From: Clostridia bacterium
GTDB lineage: Bacteria; Bacillota; Clostridia; Oscillospirales; CAG-272
Assembly: GCA_017547655.1 (NCBI GenBank)
Contig: JAFYPF010000035.1
Coordinates: forward strand, 1-32,490
Length of the DNA stretch: 32,490 bases
Direction: 5' to 3'
The translations under genes and the position numbers were made by a program. Each line of letters opens with the position of its first letter. Position 1 is the stretch's first letter. A model generated the notes under the pieces. It was given only the letters and a program-made list of their open reading frames with translations, had not been told where the DNA came from and made no database searches. Of this stretch, positions 14,855-23,107 are shown piece after piece.

Positions 14855-15880
14855 TCAGATAATAGTACCGCCAAAAGCGATTTTATCATCTTTGTAAAAA
14901 ACAGCGCTTTGACCGGGGGTTATAGCTCTTACGGGTTCGTTAAACAAGACGGTTGCAATACCGTTTTCGATTTTTACGGTTGCTCTCATAGGTTTTGCGG
15001 CATATCTTATTTTAACGTCGAGAGTATATTCAGTTCTGTCGTCGGCGAGGAGAAGCTGACTGTTAAGTGAATTTGCTCGTAACATATCTGCTTTAACGTC
15101 GCTCTGCTTTTCTACGGTAACCGTATTGTTTTCGGGGTTTATTTTTGTTATATAGGCAGGTGCGCCGAGGCTTATGCCAAGCCCCTTTCGTTGACCTATA
15201 GTATAGTGGATTATACCCTTATGTTTTCCTATAACCTTTCCATCGGCATCAACAAAATCGCCCTCGGGGAACACCCCTTTTTCTTTTTCTATGTATGATG
15301 CGTAGTCATTATCGGGAATAAAGCATATTTCTTGACTTTCTTTTGTATCTGCAAGATAGGCAAAATCAGTTTGCTTTATTTCTTCGCGTATCTGTTCTTT
15401 TGTTATATCGGAAAGGGGTAAATAAAGTGTTTTCAGTTGTTCTTGCGTAAGGTACCACAGCATATAACTCTGGTCTTTTTTTTCGTCGTTTCCTTTTGCA
15501 ATACAGTATCTTTGTGTTTCAGCGTCAAAAACGATATGCGCATAATGTCCCGTTGCCGCTTTGTCAAAGCCGTTCTCATTGGCAAATCGGCAAAGCTCTG
15601 ATATTTTAACGTATCTGTTGCAAACGGTACAGGGATTAGGAGTATGTCCCAAAGAATATTCCGAAATAAAGTTACCGACAACGTGCTTTTTAAAAAGCTC
15701 ACGGCAATCAAGCGTGTGGAGCTTTATGCCTAAAATATCGGCAGTTCTTTTGGCGGCATTAACGTCCGTATAGTCGTGCATTATAAGAACCAAGCCCTCA
15801 ACGGTATGTCCTTCTTTTATAAGCTTATATGCAGTATAGGTGCTGTCAAGACCGCCGCTGAGTCCAACGAGAATTTTCAT
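14855..15880 (-). CDS. mnmA: tRNA-specific 2-thiouridylase
   Basis: 341 residues. The enzyme adds sulfur to U34 of tRNA Lys, Glu and Gln. The ATP-PPase loop is S-G-G-L-D-S-T (8-14; the usual motif is S-G-G-V-D-S). The catalytic Cys84 lies in N-P-C-T-V-C-N, the second catalytic Cys186 in E-I-C-F-I-P-D, and there is G-Q-R-K-G-L-G-I further on. The C-terminal beta-barrel ends [12 protein letters not shown]. The ATG overlaps the rnhA stop by 4 bases and has a GGGAG site inside rnhA. Slightly shorter than many homologues (about 360), with all key residues present. Confidence 0.95.
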   Translation of the reverse strand: MKILVGLSGGLDSTYTAYKLIKEGHTVEGLVLIMHDYTDVNAAKRTADILGIKLHTLDCRELFKKHVVGNFISEYSLGHTPNPCTVCNRYVKISELCRFANENGFDKAATGHYAHIVFDAETQRYCIAKGNDEKKDQSYMLWYLTQEQLKTLYLPLSDITKEQIREEIKQTDFAYLADTKESQEICFIPDNDYASYIEKEKGVFPEGDFVDADGKVIGKHKGIIHYTIGQRKGLGISLGAPAYITKINPENNTVTVEKQSDVKADMLRANSLNSQLLLADDRTEYTLDVKIRYAAKPMRATVKIENGIATVLFNEPVRAITPGQSAVFYKDDKIAFGGTII

Positions 15881-16347
15881 ACATTTTCTCCCATATTGTC
15901 ATCGAACGTAGGGTTTTCTGCTGCTTCGACCGCAAGTGTATCGCAAATCTCATTGTATTTGTGTCCGTTGTGTCCCTTAACCCAAATATATTCGATTGTG
16001 TGAGTGCCGTCAAGGCTTAACATTCTTTCCCAAAGATCGGTGTTAAGCGCTTTTTTTTTGTCGCTTTTTATCCAGTTGTTTTCTTTCCATTTTTTTGCCC
16101 ACCCCTTTGTCATTCCGTCAATAAGATATTTTGAATCGGAATATAAGCTGACGTCACATTTTTCGTTCAATGCTTCAAGGGCGGTAATAGCGGCTAACAG
16201 TTCCATACGGTTGTTTGTAGTATTTCTGAAGCCTCGGCTTATTTTCTTTTCGATTTCTCTGTATACGAGGACTATACCGTAACCGCCGGGGCCGGGGTTA
16301 CCCTTACATGCGCCGTCTGTATAAATATCAACGTGTTTTGTTTTCAT
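15877..16347 (-). CDS. rnhA: Ribonuclease HI
   Basis: 156 residues, the normal size. It cuts the RNA strand of RNA-DNA hybrids. The carboxylate set is Asp11 ([11 protein letters not shown]), Glu49 (N-R-M-E-L), Asp71 (Y-S-D-S-K-Y) and Asp136, with His126 in V-K-G-H-N-G-H. A basic helix ([10 protein letters not shown]) forms the substrate handle. It overlaps the genes on both sides by 4 bases. Confidence 0.96.
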   Translation of the reverse strand: MKTKHVDIYTDGACKGNPGPGGYGIVLVYREIEKKISRGFRNTTNNRMELLAAITALEALNEKCDVSLYSDSKYLIDGMTKGWAKKWKENNWIKSDKKKALNTDLWERMLSLDGTHTIEYIWVKGHNGHKYNEICDTLAVEAAENPTFDDNMGENV

Positions 16348-17180
16348 ATATTGCTCTTTTCCATATTGATTATAGTGTTGTAGATAAGTTTTTGGAATTG
16401 AGATGATACCATATCTGCCGTTTCTTTAACCTCTTCGTGAGTAAGAGGTTTTTTGTTTAATCCTGCTGCGGGGTTGGATATACAGCTTACAGCGCAAACC
16501 TTTGCGCCCATGTGTCGAGCCGCCATAGCTTCGACTGCGGTGCTCATACCGACAGCGTCTGCTCCGAGTGTTCGCGCAGCTCTTATTTCTGCGGGAGTTT
16601 CGTATGCAGGGCCCGTAAACTGAATATATACACCCTGTTTTAGGGGGATATTAAGGCTTTCTGCAGTTTTAAGCAGTACGTTTATGAGCTCTGCGTTATA
16701 TACGTTTGTCATATCGGGAAAACGTAAGCCGAGCTCGTCTATATTTTGTCCGATAAGCGGAGAGGGAACAAACGAGGAGATATGGTCGGTAAGCGCCATA
16801 AGCGTACCTGGCTTAAAGAGGGGATTGATTCCGCCTGCGGCATTTGAAAGAATAATCTTTTTTGCCCCCAACATACACATAAGTCTTACGGGCAAAACGA
16901 CGTCGGTCATACAATAGCCCTCATAATAATGAATTCTTCCCTGCATAGCGACAACAGGCACGTCTCCAACGTAACCGAAAAGGAATCTGCCTATATGACC
17001 GCTTACGGTAGAGGTAGGGAAGCCGTCGATTGAAGCATAGTCAACGGCATCGACAATTTTTATACAATCCCCGAAGTGGCCGAGCCCCGAACCGAGAACG
17101 ATGCCGACTTTTGGTGAAAAGGCGGTTTTTTGCTTTATTTGGTTATAACAGCTTAAAAGCTTTTCATAAACCTTGTTCAT
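16344..17180 (-). CDS. Purine nucleoside phosphorylase (trimeric, inosine/guanosine type)
   Basis: 278 residues, the PNP-I family length. The enzyme splits purine nucleosides with phosphate for salvage. Diagnostic parts are V-L-G-S-G-L-G (28-34), the phosphate-binding G-H-I-G-R and [30 protein letters not shown] and V-G-M-S-T-A-V-E-A. It resembles PunA/XapA rather than hexameric DeoD. It has 4-base overlaps with the GtrA gene before it and rnhA after it. Confidence 0.93.
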   Translation of the reverse strand: MNKVYEKLLSCYNQIKQKTAFSPKVGIVLGSGLGHFGDCIKIVDAVDYASIDGFPTSTVSGHIGRFLFGYVGDVPVVAMQGRIHYYEGYCMTDVVLPVRLMCMLGAKKIILSNAAGGINPLFKPGTLMALTDHISSFVPSPLIGQNIDELGLRFPDMTNVYNAELINVLLKTAESLNIPLKQGVYIQFTGPAYETPAEIRAARTLGADAVGMSTAVEAMAARHMGAKVCAVSCISNPAAGLNKKPLTHEEVKETADMVSSQFQKLIYNTIINMEKSNI

Positions 17181-17605
17181 TGTTGTTTCTCCTTGCCTTT
17201 AAATACTATAAGCTTGCTGAATACATAGTTCAGAATAATGACAATAACCGATACTATAACCTTTGTTACTATATCGTTTATGCCGAGCTTGTCTATCATT
17301 ACAATAAACATAACGCTGTTCAAAACGAGTGTAACAAGTCTTAAAGAGAAGAATTTTCCGAATTGGATTAAAAGTGATTTAAAATTGTTTGTTTTGTCTT
17401 CAAATACAAACAGCTTGTTGGTTACGTAAGCGAATAATATTGCCAAAAATTGCGCTAATACGTTTGAAAATCCCTCTTCCAAATGCAGAAATCTCGTAAG
17501 TATATAGTAGCTTACAAAATCTACCGCTGTCGTTAACACGCCGAAAAACAGATAGCTTATAACTTCTTTGTATGTGATTAACAAATCCTTTGTTTTTTTT
17601 ATCAT
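17177..17605 (-). CDS. GtrA family membrane protein
   Basis: 142 residues with four predicted membrane helices (about 15-37, 47-67, 85-105, 112-134) and the family pattern F-G-V-L-T-T-A-V-D-F in helix 1 and Y-V-T-N-K-L-F-V-F after helix 2. GtrA-like proteins are thought to help move lipid-linked sugars for wall or surface glycan decoration. Its start overlaps the toprim gene stop by one base (TGATG) and its end overlaps the phosphorylase start by four, so it is firmly inside the operon despite an unrelated role. Confidence 0.87.
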   Translation of the reverse strand: MIKKTKDLLITYKEVISYLFFGVLTTAVDFVSYYILTRFLHLEEGFSNVLAQFLAILFAYVTNKLFVFEDKTNNFKSLLIQFGKFFSLRLVTLVLNSVMFIVMIDKLGINDIVTKVIVSVIVIILNYVFSKLIVFKGKEKQQ

Positions 17606-18195
17606 CAGTCGGTTTCGCTTTCTTTCAAAAATTCCTTGTATTCTTCGTATGAGTAAAGAAAGTTTATTATATCAAGCAGGGCGTTTGTAGATATGTTTTG
17701 TGGGAGTCCAAGTCTTTTTTTGAGCGCATTTCTTTTGTCTGCGCTGTTGGGATAGCCCGTAAGCCCGTCTTCATAAAGGTCGGTTTTTGAAACCTTTTTC
17801 TTTCCCTCTTTTTTTGAGTCGGATTCAAAAGGCGCAAAAAGGGTGCGCAGCGTGTCGGCAGAAATCCCCTCGACACCGAGAAAACCCTCTTTTGATGGGG
17901 AGTTTTTTCTTTTTTCCTTACCCTCGATTTGTGGCGGATAAAGATGTATTATTTTTTCTTTGGGCAAAATTGAGTTAAGGTGGTTTCTTATAACAAGTCC
18001 CGCGCCGTCACTGTCGGTAAGCACAATAACGCCGTTTTTATCGGCTAACTGTCTTATATAATTTTTTGTCTCTTCCGATTTAAAAAGCCCAAAGCCGTCT
18101 GTCTTTATTATTTGACCGTCAATAATGGAGTTAAGCTTTATGACGTCATATTTTCCCTCGACGATAATGGGAATATCAATAGAAATTTTTTTCAT
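17605..18195 (-). CDS. Toprim-domain protein, RNase M5-like with DUF4093-type C-terminus
   Basis: 196 residues. The N-terminal toprim domain shows Glu13 in P-I-I-V-E-G-K-Y-D and the D-x-D pair Asp61/Asp63 in V-L-T-D-S-D-G-A-G, followed by G-V-E-G-I (about 109-113), as in ribonuclease M5, which trims 5S rRNA precursors. The C-terminal part (L-T-G-Y-P-N-S-A-D-K-R-N-A-L) matches the DUF4093 segment. No ksgA neighbour, which often follows rnmV, is present; instead it is coupled to holA. RNase M5 activity is likely but not certain. Confidence 0.8.
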   Translation of the reverse strand: MKKISIDIPIIVEGKYDVIKLNSIIDGQIIKTDGFGLFKSEETKNYIRQLADKNGVIVLTDSDGAGLVIRNHLNSILPKEKIIHLYPPQIEGKEKRKNSPSKEGFLGVEGISADTLRTLFAPFESDSKKEGKKKVSKTDLYEDGLTGYPNSADKRNALKKRLGLPQNISTNALLDIINFLYSYEEYKEFLKESETD

Positions 18196-19235
18196 TTTAT
18201 TCTGTCCGTCATTGACAGCTTAATGAGCAAAATGTCAAGAATGTTGTAGCTGTCAAGATTTCCCGATTTTATTTTTATATCTGCTTCGTGGCAGAGCTCG
18301 ATTGCTTTTTCGATACCTTTTTTGCTCAAAACGGCGGCTCTCTTAATATAAAGCTTTGCTTTGTATTCGTGCATACCCGTTTCTTTAAGAATTTCTGGCA
18401 AAAGTAATCCCGATTCAAGCATAGCTTTAATTGTATAAAGAGTGGAATAAACGCTTGTAATTCCACCGAGTATAAGCTCCGTTTTTTCTTTGTGAAGCTT
18501 CATATCGGTCAGAATAGAAAAAGCTCTTTCGGTATCGCCGTTTAATATAGCGTTTGAAAAATCAAATGTATCAATCTCGTTTACCGAAGATGAAACGGTA
18601 TGAATATCGGCTTCCGTAACAATATTTTTACCGTTTTGCAGAACGTAAGCGATGAGTTTTGTTATCTCGTGGTTTAACGTTGTCATATCTCGTCCGCAGT
18701 ATCTGATTAAGAAGCTGCAAACATTGGCGTCGGCATTGATTTTGTTTGCGGCAAAATGCTTTTGAACCCAGGCGGCAAGACGTGCGGGGGGTTCTTTTGC
18801 AAAGTTTACGGTTTTTATACACTTGTTAATTCTTGCAAAAACCTTTGAGGGTTTCTTTTCCGTACCCGCGTCAAAGTTTTCGGGGCGGGTGTCAAATATA
18901 ATAACGACGTCCTCGAATAAAGATAATTCATTCATACAGTCTTCGAAAAAGTCAAGCTCTTCTTCTTTCGCCTTTTTCCAGTCGACGTCGTATATATTCA
19001 AGAATCTGCTGCTCATATCCATAGATGGCATAGATGCCATATCTGTAAGTTGTTGGCATATTTCGGCCAAAGACAAGCCCTCGCCTGAAATCGACATAAC
19101 GTTTGCGCCGTCGGGAGAAACGGTTTTTTTCGTAAGGTTAATATAATGCATTTTCAGGTATTGTTCTTCACCGTAAAAGAGAAATACGCCGTGTATATTA
19201 TTTTTAATAATTTTTCCGAATTCAATCGGTGTCAT
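18192..19235 (-). CDS. holA: DNA polymerase III subunit delta
   Basis: 347 residues, typical length. This is the clamp-loader subunit that opens the sliding clamp. Signs are the N-terminal F-Y-G-E-E-Q-Y-L-K segment (about 19-27), D-T-R-P-E-N-F-D, the R-Y-C-G-R-D-M-T-T-L-N-H-E-I-T-K-L block (about 189-205) and a helical C-terminal collar domain beginning near D-T-F-D-F-S-N-A-I. The AAGGGG site and 12-base gap from the DUF1934 gene show co-transcription. It overlaps the toprim gene by 4 bases. Confidence 0.92.
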   Translation of the reverse strand: MTPIEFGKIIKNNIHGVFLFYGEEQYLKMHYINLTKKTVSPDGANVMSISGEGLSLAEICQQLTDMASMPSMDMSSRFLNIYDVDWKKAKEEELDFFEDCMNELSLFEDVVIIFDTRPENFDAGTEKKPSKVFARINKCIKTVNFAKEPPARLAAWVQKHFAANKINADANVCSFLIRYCGRDMTTLNHEITKLIAYVLQNGKNIVTEADIHTVSSSVNEIDTFDFSNAILNGDTERAFSILTDMKLHKEKTELILGGITSVYSTLYTIKAMLESGLLLPEILKETGMHEYKAKLYIKRAAVLSKKGIEKAIELCHEADIKIKSGNLDSYNILDILLIKLSMTDRIK

Positions 19236-19247
19236 TTTTGTAACCCC

Positions 19248-19766
19248 TTATTCTTTAAATTCTAAGGAAAAGACATTGTGTTCAGTTTTGACTCCGTGCA
19301 TTTCAATATCGTAGTCAAGAACTATTTTTCCGTAAGCTTCACTGAAACGGTTTATAACGTTGTTTGTGCAGATGCAGAAAGAGAAAGGCATATTGCCGAT
19401 ACAATATGTGCAGTTGCGTCTGGGAAATTCGGTATCGAACATAAGTGAAGCGGGAGCAGCCCCTCTTCTGATAAGATTTATCATAGTAGGTCTGTTAATT
19501 TTAAAACGCAGAGTCGATTCAATATCAGCCATACCGAGCTCTTCATTTTCTTTGTAAGTTATTTCGGCAACGTTACCCTTTATCGTGAGAGTGCCGTCGG
19601 TAGAAAATTCAATACATTCACTAATGTCATCGCCTTCGGGCAGATTATCAACGAAAGGTGCGCAGCCTTTTTGCGCCATAGGATTGATTTCAGAATTTTC
19701 AAGGTCGGTTATAAGGCTTTTTATTTTGATATTGATTTTTTTGATTATCGTTTCGTTAGCATTCAT
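19248..19766 (-). CDS. DUF1934 family protein (YwiB-like beta-barrel)
   Basis: 172 residues. Segments matching DUF1934 are D-G-T-L-T-I-K-G-N-V-A-E-I-T-Y-K-E-N-E-E, then G-M-A-D-I-E-S-T-L, R-R-G-A-A-P-A-S-L-M-F-D and the ending I-V-L-D-Y-D-I-E-M-H-G. The fold is a calycin-like barrel of unknown function. An N-terminal extension of about 50 residues with a short acidic piece is present. Cysteines in N-C-T-Y-C-I-G and F-C-I-C are more than usual for the family. It is the first gene of the long operon, driven by a near-consensus promoter at 19837..19809; its own ribosome site is weak. Confidence 0.8.
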   Translation of the reverse strand: MNANETIIKKINIKIKSLITDLENSEINPMAQKGCAPFVDNLPEGDDISECIEFSTDGTLTIKGNVAEITYKENEELGMADIESTLRFKINRPTMINLIRRGAAPASLMFDTEFPRRNCTYCIGNMPFSFCICTNNVINRFSEAYGKIVLDYDIEMHGVKTEHNVFSLEFKE

Positions 19767-19808
19767 TTTTAAAAAATCCGTTTTTCTTAATTGTTTATAG
19801 TTAATTAT

Positions 19809-19837
19809 ATATTATCATAAACAGAAAAAAGTGTCAA
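19809..19837 (-). promoter_or_regulatory. Promoter of the DUF1934-holA-mnmA operon
   Basis: On the minus strand TTGACA (19837..19832), 17 bases, TAATAT (19814..19809) preceded by TATGA. It is the only strong promoter found for the ten-gene leftward unit ending near 13189. Confidence 0.75.
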
Positions 19838-19955
19838 TAAATTTCCGCACATCAAAAAATCTTAAATGGTTTTATTGATTTGCGGGAATTATTTTTTATG
19901 GAACGAGAAACAATAATTGCATAGTAAATAAAAATAAAATCGAAGAGGGAAAGAT

Positions 19956-20609
19956 ATGAAAAAATTTTTATACGGAGTGAGAGTGAGTATAATTACAGTG
20001 CTTGTAATGTGCAGTGTTTTGGCTGTATATACCTTTATATACAACGGTGCGGTTGAAACAAGAATAGAAAGAGGTTCAGACGGAGAAAAGGTTTCGTTGG
20101 TGCAGAAAAAGCTTAAAGAATTAGGACTGTACGACGGCAAATGCGACGGCGTATACGATGTTGATACCGCAGATGCGGTTAGGCGATTTCAGGAATATAA
20201 CGGAATATATGCCGACGGTATATGCGGGAATAAGACGTTACAGGCGATGGGGCTTAATGTATATTCATACAGTGAATTTGAGGTTGACATTATGGCGCAG
20301 CTTATCGAGGCGGAAGCCGGCGGAACGGATTTGCAGACTATGACTGCGGTGGGAGCCGTTGTGATGAACAGAGTAGCGAATAATGAGTTTCCCGATACGG
20401 TACTGCAGGTTATATATTCGGGAGGCTCATTTGATTCGGTTGTTGACGGAAGCATATACGAAGCAAAAGCTTCCGAACTTGCGTATAGGGCGGCAGAAGA
20501 TGCATTGATGGGATATGATCCGACCGAGGGGGCTTTATACGTGCTTCACGGTGGAGGTATGGGCAAACTTATAACCATGAAAAGCGACGGTATATATTTC
20601 GGCAGATAA
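19956..20609 (+). CDS. SleB-like spore cortex-lytic/cell wall hydrolase
   Basis: 217 residues. An N-terminal hydrophobic segment (about 10-30) serves as signal or anchor. A peptidoglycan-binding domain (about 40-98: V-S-L-V-Q-K-K-L-K-E-L-G then D-A-V-R-R-F-Q and G-N-K-T-L-Q-A) is followed by a hydrolase-2 (SleB catalytic) domain with the probable catalytic Glu120 in L-I-E-A-E-A-G-G. The family degrades the spore cortex at germination. The C-terminal end departs from common SleB: G-A-L-Y-V-L-H-G-G-G-M-G replaces the usual Tyr-Asn-Pro region, and the closing D-G-I-Y-F-G-R is short. The start has a GAGGG site. It faces spoVM-like DNA, so the locus is sporulation-linked. Confidence 0.85.
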   Translation: MKKFLYGVRVSIITVLVMCSVLAVYTFIYNGAVETRIERGSDGEKVSLVQKKLKELGLYDGKCDGVYDVDTADAVRRFQEYNGIYADGICGNKTLQAMGLNVYSYSEFEVDIMAQLIEAEAGGTDLQTMTAVGAVVMNRVANNEFPDTVLQVIYSGGSFDSVVDGSIYEAKASELAYRAAEDALMGYDPTEGALYVLHGGGMGKLITMKSDGIYFGR

Positions 20610-20616
20610 GCAAAAA

Positions 20617-20655
20617 GGCTCTCCCGTCGGGAGAGCTCCGCCATAAGCGGTGATA
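20617..20655. repeat. Degraded partial copy of the palindromic repeat; may terminate sleB
   Basis: GGCTCTCCC-GTC-GGGAGAGCTCC followed by AGCGG-TGATAGAGAG corresponds to the left half of the 211-330 element with base changes in the loop. Its 8-bp perfect hairpin lies between the convergent sleB-like and spoVM-like genes and could terminate either, but a T run is missing on the plus strand. Confidence 0.6.
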
Positions 20656-20688
20656 GAGAGTATTTGAACACACATACAGATTCTTAAT

Positions 20689-20766
20689 TTACTTTTTATT
20701 AACTTTAAAGAGCCTGCGAAGAAGCGGAACAAGCAGTTTTGGTGACCTTATAATAACTATTCTCAT
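20689..20766 (-). CDS. spoVM: SpoVM-like sporulation peptide, 25 residues
   Basis: A 25-codon frame reading M-R-I-V-I-I-R-S-P-K-L-L-V-P-L-L-R-R and ending in Lys residues. Recalled Bacillus subtilis SpoVM (26 residues) begins M-K-F-Y-T-I-K-L-P-K-F-L-G-G-I-V-R. Aligned without gaps, M1, I6, P9, K10, L12 and R17 agree, residues 2 and 7 are basic in both, and both are amphipathic with a basic end. SpoVM binds the convex forespore membrane and anchors the SpoIVA coat base. An AAAGGGG site lies 11 bases before the ATG. It follows a 52-residue membrane peptide gene by 19 bases, downstream of a sporulation-type promoter. Short length makes chance similarity possible; promoter, ribosome site and the nearby yicC-rsmB block (the same chromosomal neighbourhood as in Bacillus) support it. 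Confidence 0.75.
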   Translation of the reverse strand: MRIVIIRSPKLLVPLLRRLFKVNKK

Positions 20767-20785
20767 ATCGGCAAATACCCCTTTC

Positions 20786-20944
20786 TTATTTTTGCAGAAC
20801 GTACAGCAATCCTGCGGCTATGATAACAACCGCTTCAATTGCAGCCAAAAAGTATGTCGGAAGAAAGAATGCCAGAAGGATTCCGCAACCGAATGACAAT
20901 ACAATCAGTCCAAGAGCTTTGTAAATTCCGTTTCGACATTGCAT
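20786..20944 (-). CDS. 52-residue hydrophobic membrane peptide upstream of spoVM
   Basis: Starts M-Q-C-R-N-G-I-Y-K-A-L-G and continues as two hydrophobic helices (about 10-27 and 30-49) broken by F-L-P-T-Y, ending L-Q-K. A strong AAGGGGAG site stands 11 bases before the ATG. Similar two-helix small proteins beginning with a C-x-x-G motif occur in Clostridia, from memory, without a known role. It shares the promoter-like box at 20992..20984 with the spoVM-like gene, so it is probably made in the mother cell during sporulation; this is an inference. Confidence 0.7.
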   Translation of the reverse strand: MQCRNGIYKALGLIVLSFGCGILLAFFLPTYFLAAIEAVVIIAAGLLYVLQK

Positions 20945-20983
20945 GATAGTCTTCTCCCCTTGAGTTTTTCGAGTCTTATACTA

Positions 20984-21017
20984 TATTGTATGTTTTTGGA
21001 AGAAAAGTGTTACAACG
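20984..21017 (-). promoter_or_regulatory. Sporulation (SigE/SigK-type) promoter of the spoVM pair
   Basis: On the minus strand CATACAATA (20992..20984) equals the SigE -10 consensus CATACAAT and also fits the SigK pattern CATA-N3-TA. An AC dinucleotide 16 bases upstream fits the SigK -35. No TTGACA lies at the right distance for the overlapping TATAGT, so a housekeeping promoter is less likely. The start codon is about 40 bases downstream. spoVM in Bacillus is SigE-controlled. Confidence 0.6.
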
Positions 21018-21050
21018 CAAAAAAACGTATAGGCAAACCTATACGCATTT
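21018..21050 (-). terminator. Terminator of the DUF47-DUF5685-dnaJ-like operon
   Basis: GCGTATAGGT and ACCTATACG-type arms (CGTATAGG / CCTATACG around CAAA) are flanked by T-rich sequence on the minus strand. It begins directly after the stop codon of the membrane protein at 21052. Confidence 0.85.
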
Positions 21051-21051
21051 T

Positions 21052-21591
21052 TTATTTAAAGAATCTGTGTATGCCGAGTAAGTTTCTGAATTTTCTGACG
21101 TATGCGGTTATAAACAGCGTCTGCGCCAAATCGAGCGTAAAGAATATAACGTTCAGCAAAAGCACAAGATATAGCTTTATACTGTTAATATCGGGGAAAA
21201 GCACGTCTTTCAAAAAGATATAGTAAATTGTAATTGCCATATTGAATACGACGAATTTTGCAATCCAGCTGATGATAATCGGCAGTCTTTCGAGATATTT
21301 TTTCAATATCGGATAGAAGCCGAAATACATTGCGTAGATAACAGCAACGGTTTTGTTGGGCAACAGTAACATTGACAGAGTTGACGTTGTTGCAAAAACG
21401 AGAAACGGCATATATCCGCCGACTTCAATAATACATACGATGACAAGAAATGAAGCCAAGGCAGCCATAGTAATGTCAATCGTTTCAATAACTGCGCCGA
21501 GAAACATTATAATAACCCCGAGAGCGCAAAGTATAGCGGAAAATGCTATGTTTTTTGCGGGGGATTTTTTGTTTTGACGATTTTTATTCAT
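21052..21591 (-). CDS. Integral membrane protein of unknown function
   Basis: 179 residues. A basic, polar N-terminus of about 14 residues leads into five or six hydrophobic segments (about 15-37, 40-58, 60-78, 82-95, 107-127, 137-165), ending R-F-R-N-L-L-G-I-H-R-F-F-K. The arrangement, with A-F-S-A-I-L-C-A-L-G-V-I-I-M-F in helix 1, resembles small ECF-transporter substrate-binding components, but I cannot assign a ligand. It starts 6 bases after the J-domain gene with no clear ribosome site, suggesting coupled translation. Last gene before a strong terminator. Confidence 0.7.
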   Translation of the reverse strand: MNKNRQNKKSPAKNIAFSAILCALGVIIMFLGAVIETIDITMAALASFLVIVCIIEVGGYMPFLVFATTSTLSMLLLPNKTVAVIYAMYFGFYPILKKYLERLPIIISWIAKFVVFNMAITIYYIFLKDVLFPDINSIKLYLVLLLNVIFFTLDLAQTLFITAYVRKFRNLLGIHRFFK

Positions 21592-21597
21592 ATTTTT

Positions 21598-22200
21598 TCA
21601 GCAACATCCAATCAAGTCGCCGCCGAGACATTCACAGCAACAGTCAGCGCATATAAGACTTGAACATATATCGCAGGTTGAACAGCCTGTCCCGTTTGTG
21701 TTCGAGGCTCTGTAACCGCCGTAGTTGTTTGCGGTGTTTTTTATTTTATTTAACGCATCTTTGTATTCGTTGTTGTCGGGGTCCATATAACAAGCTGCCT
21801 CGAAGAATTTCTGCGCATCGAAATACCAGCCTTTTTTTTCGAGAATACAACCGCGAAGGAAGTTCCATTCGCCGTTTCTGTCAGCCGAGGGGATGTAGTT
21901 GAGCATAGTTTCAGCCTCGGTAAGTCTGTTCATTTGTATAAGCTCTCGAATTCTTACGTATTCTCCCGAATATTTGTTATAGTTATTTGTTTTGCCATGA
22001 TAACCGTTCTGACTGCGTTCTTTTTGTATTTGGTCGTAAGCCTCGTTTATTTCTTTCATTTTTTCTTCAACGAGGTCTGCAAGAGGATTATTTGTATAGT
22101 TATCGGGGTGGTATTTTCTTGCAAGCTCACGGTAGGCTTTTTTTATTTCATCGTCGGTAGCTTCGCGAGTAACACCAAGTATCTTGTAAGGATCTGTCAT
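21598..22200 (-). CDS. J-domain protein with TPR-like middle and Cys-rich tail
   Basis: 200 residues. The J-domain (about 3-63) has the essential H-P-D at 31-33 after A-Y-R-E-L-A-R-K-Y, so it should stimulate an Hsp70 ATPase. It lacks the G/F linker and zinc fingers of true DnaJ. The middle (about 80-155) is helical with a TPR-like pair ([15 protein letters not shown] and [12 protein letters not shown]). The last ~30 residues hold ten cysteines (C-S-T-C-D-I-C, then C-A-D-C-C-C-E-C, and a final C-C), a possible metal or cluster site. The ATG overlaps the DUF5685 stop by one base (TAATG). The same pair is often adjacent in Clostridia, from memory. Confidence 0.85.
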   Translation of the reverse strand: MTDPYKILGVTREATDDEIKKAYRELARKYHPDNYTNNPLADLVEEKMKEINEAYDQIQKERSQNGYHGKTNNYNKYSGEYVRIRELIQMNRLTEAETMLNYIPSADRNGEWNFLRGCILEKKGWYFDAQKFFEAACYMDPDNNEYKDALNKIKNTANNYGGYRASNTNGTGCSTCDICSSLICADCCCECLGGDLIGCC

Positions 22201-23090
22201 TATTCCGTAAACTCCTTTTCTTTTAATGTAAAGTTGTTGTCTTTAAGTATTTTTTCCTGAATGGAGGGTAGCCCGAGACGCAAAATGTTGGAAAGAATAT
22301 TATATAATCCAACATCGGACTTGTCTATAAGTTCAAGGGCAGTATCGGCATTTGAAAGTATGTTTAAAAGCGTAATGTTAATAGCCGAAAACTGTTTTTT
22401 TGCTTCGTCCGAGTTTTCGGAAACGGCTAAAAGCGGATTATACGAGTGATGCTTCACGTCATGGTCGAGGTCGTCGGCGGCGTCGGTGATATATATCCAT
22501 TTGCCGAGGTTTTTTCCAATTTCAAAAACAGTTGTTTTGTTATTGCCCGTAAGCCCTGCAGAAACAGCCTCTCCGAGCAAGATTCCAAACTCCTCGGCAG
22601 GCATATCTACCGAGGGAGTGTTGTTTTTTTCTATTTCGTTCAGTTTGCGCAGACTTTCTTCGGCAGTTTTATCAAATTCTGCAATAAGCTCATTTTTACA
22701 CGCTTTCTTGCGGAGTCTTTTGAGTTCGGGCAACAAAAGACGGGAAAGAATGCTTTTTAGTCCGTCATTATCGTTAATTTTATCGAGCAAGTCGTGGTAG
22801 AGCATAATAACGCCTACGTCAGCGGTAAATTTTAACGCTTCATTCTCGTTCATCATATTCTTTTTCTTTGTGGGGTGAGCAATACACCGACTTTGAGAAA
22901 AAGAGACTTTTTCCGGGTTGACATAGAGCCTCAACAGAGTCATAAATACAAAATCATAGTTGAGGGACATTTTGTAGATATAAGAATATCTTTTACCCAT
23001 AACTCTGCAGAGTCCGCAATATGTGCTTTTGTAAAGCTCAAATTCTTTAACCTTAAGCTCGTTTTTATTCGGTCTTACGTATCCAAACAT
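22200..23090 (-). CDS. DUF5685 family protein
   Basis: 296 residues. The opening [18 protein letters not shown] and the Y-C-G-L-C-R motif (Cys25, Cys28), followed by S-R-C-I-A-H-P (Cys69, His72), are the family's marks and look like a metal site. The rest is helical, with D-A-A-D-D-L-D-H-D (about 218-226), an acidic motif reminiscent of isoprenoid-synthase-like helical bundles. Function is unknown. It is coupled to the J-domain protein downstream, which may act as its chaperone. The start follows the PhoU-like gene by 17 bases. Confidence 0.82.
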   Translation of the reverse strand: MFGYVRPNKNELKVKEFELYKSTYCGLCRVMGKRYSYIYKMSLNYDFVFMTLLRLYVNPEKVSFSQSRCIAHPTKKKNMMNENEALKFTADVGVIMLYHDLLDKINDNDGLKSILSRLLLPELKRLRKKACKNELIAEFDKTAEESLRKLNEIEKNNTPSVDMPAEEFGILLGEAVSAGLTGNNKTTVFEIGKNLGKWIYITDAADDLDHDVKHHSYNPLLAVSENSDEAKKQFSAINITLLNILSNADTALELIDKSDVGLYNILSNILRLGLPSIQEKILKDNNFTLKEKEFTE

Positions 23091-23107
23091 TTTAATATAG
23101 TCCGTAT

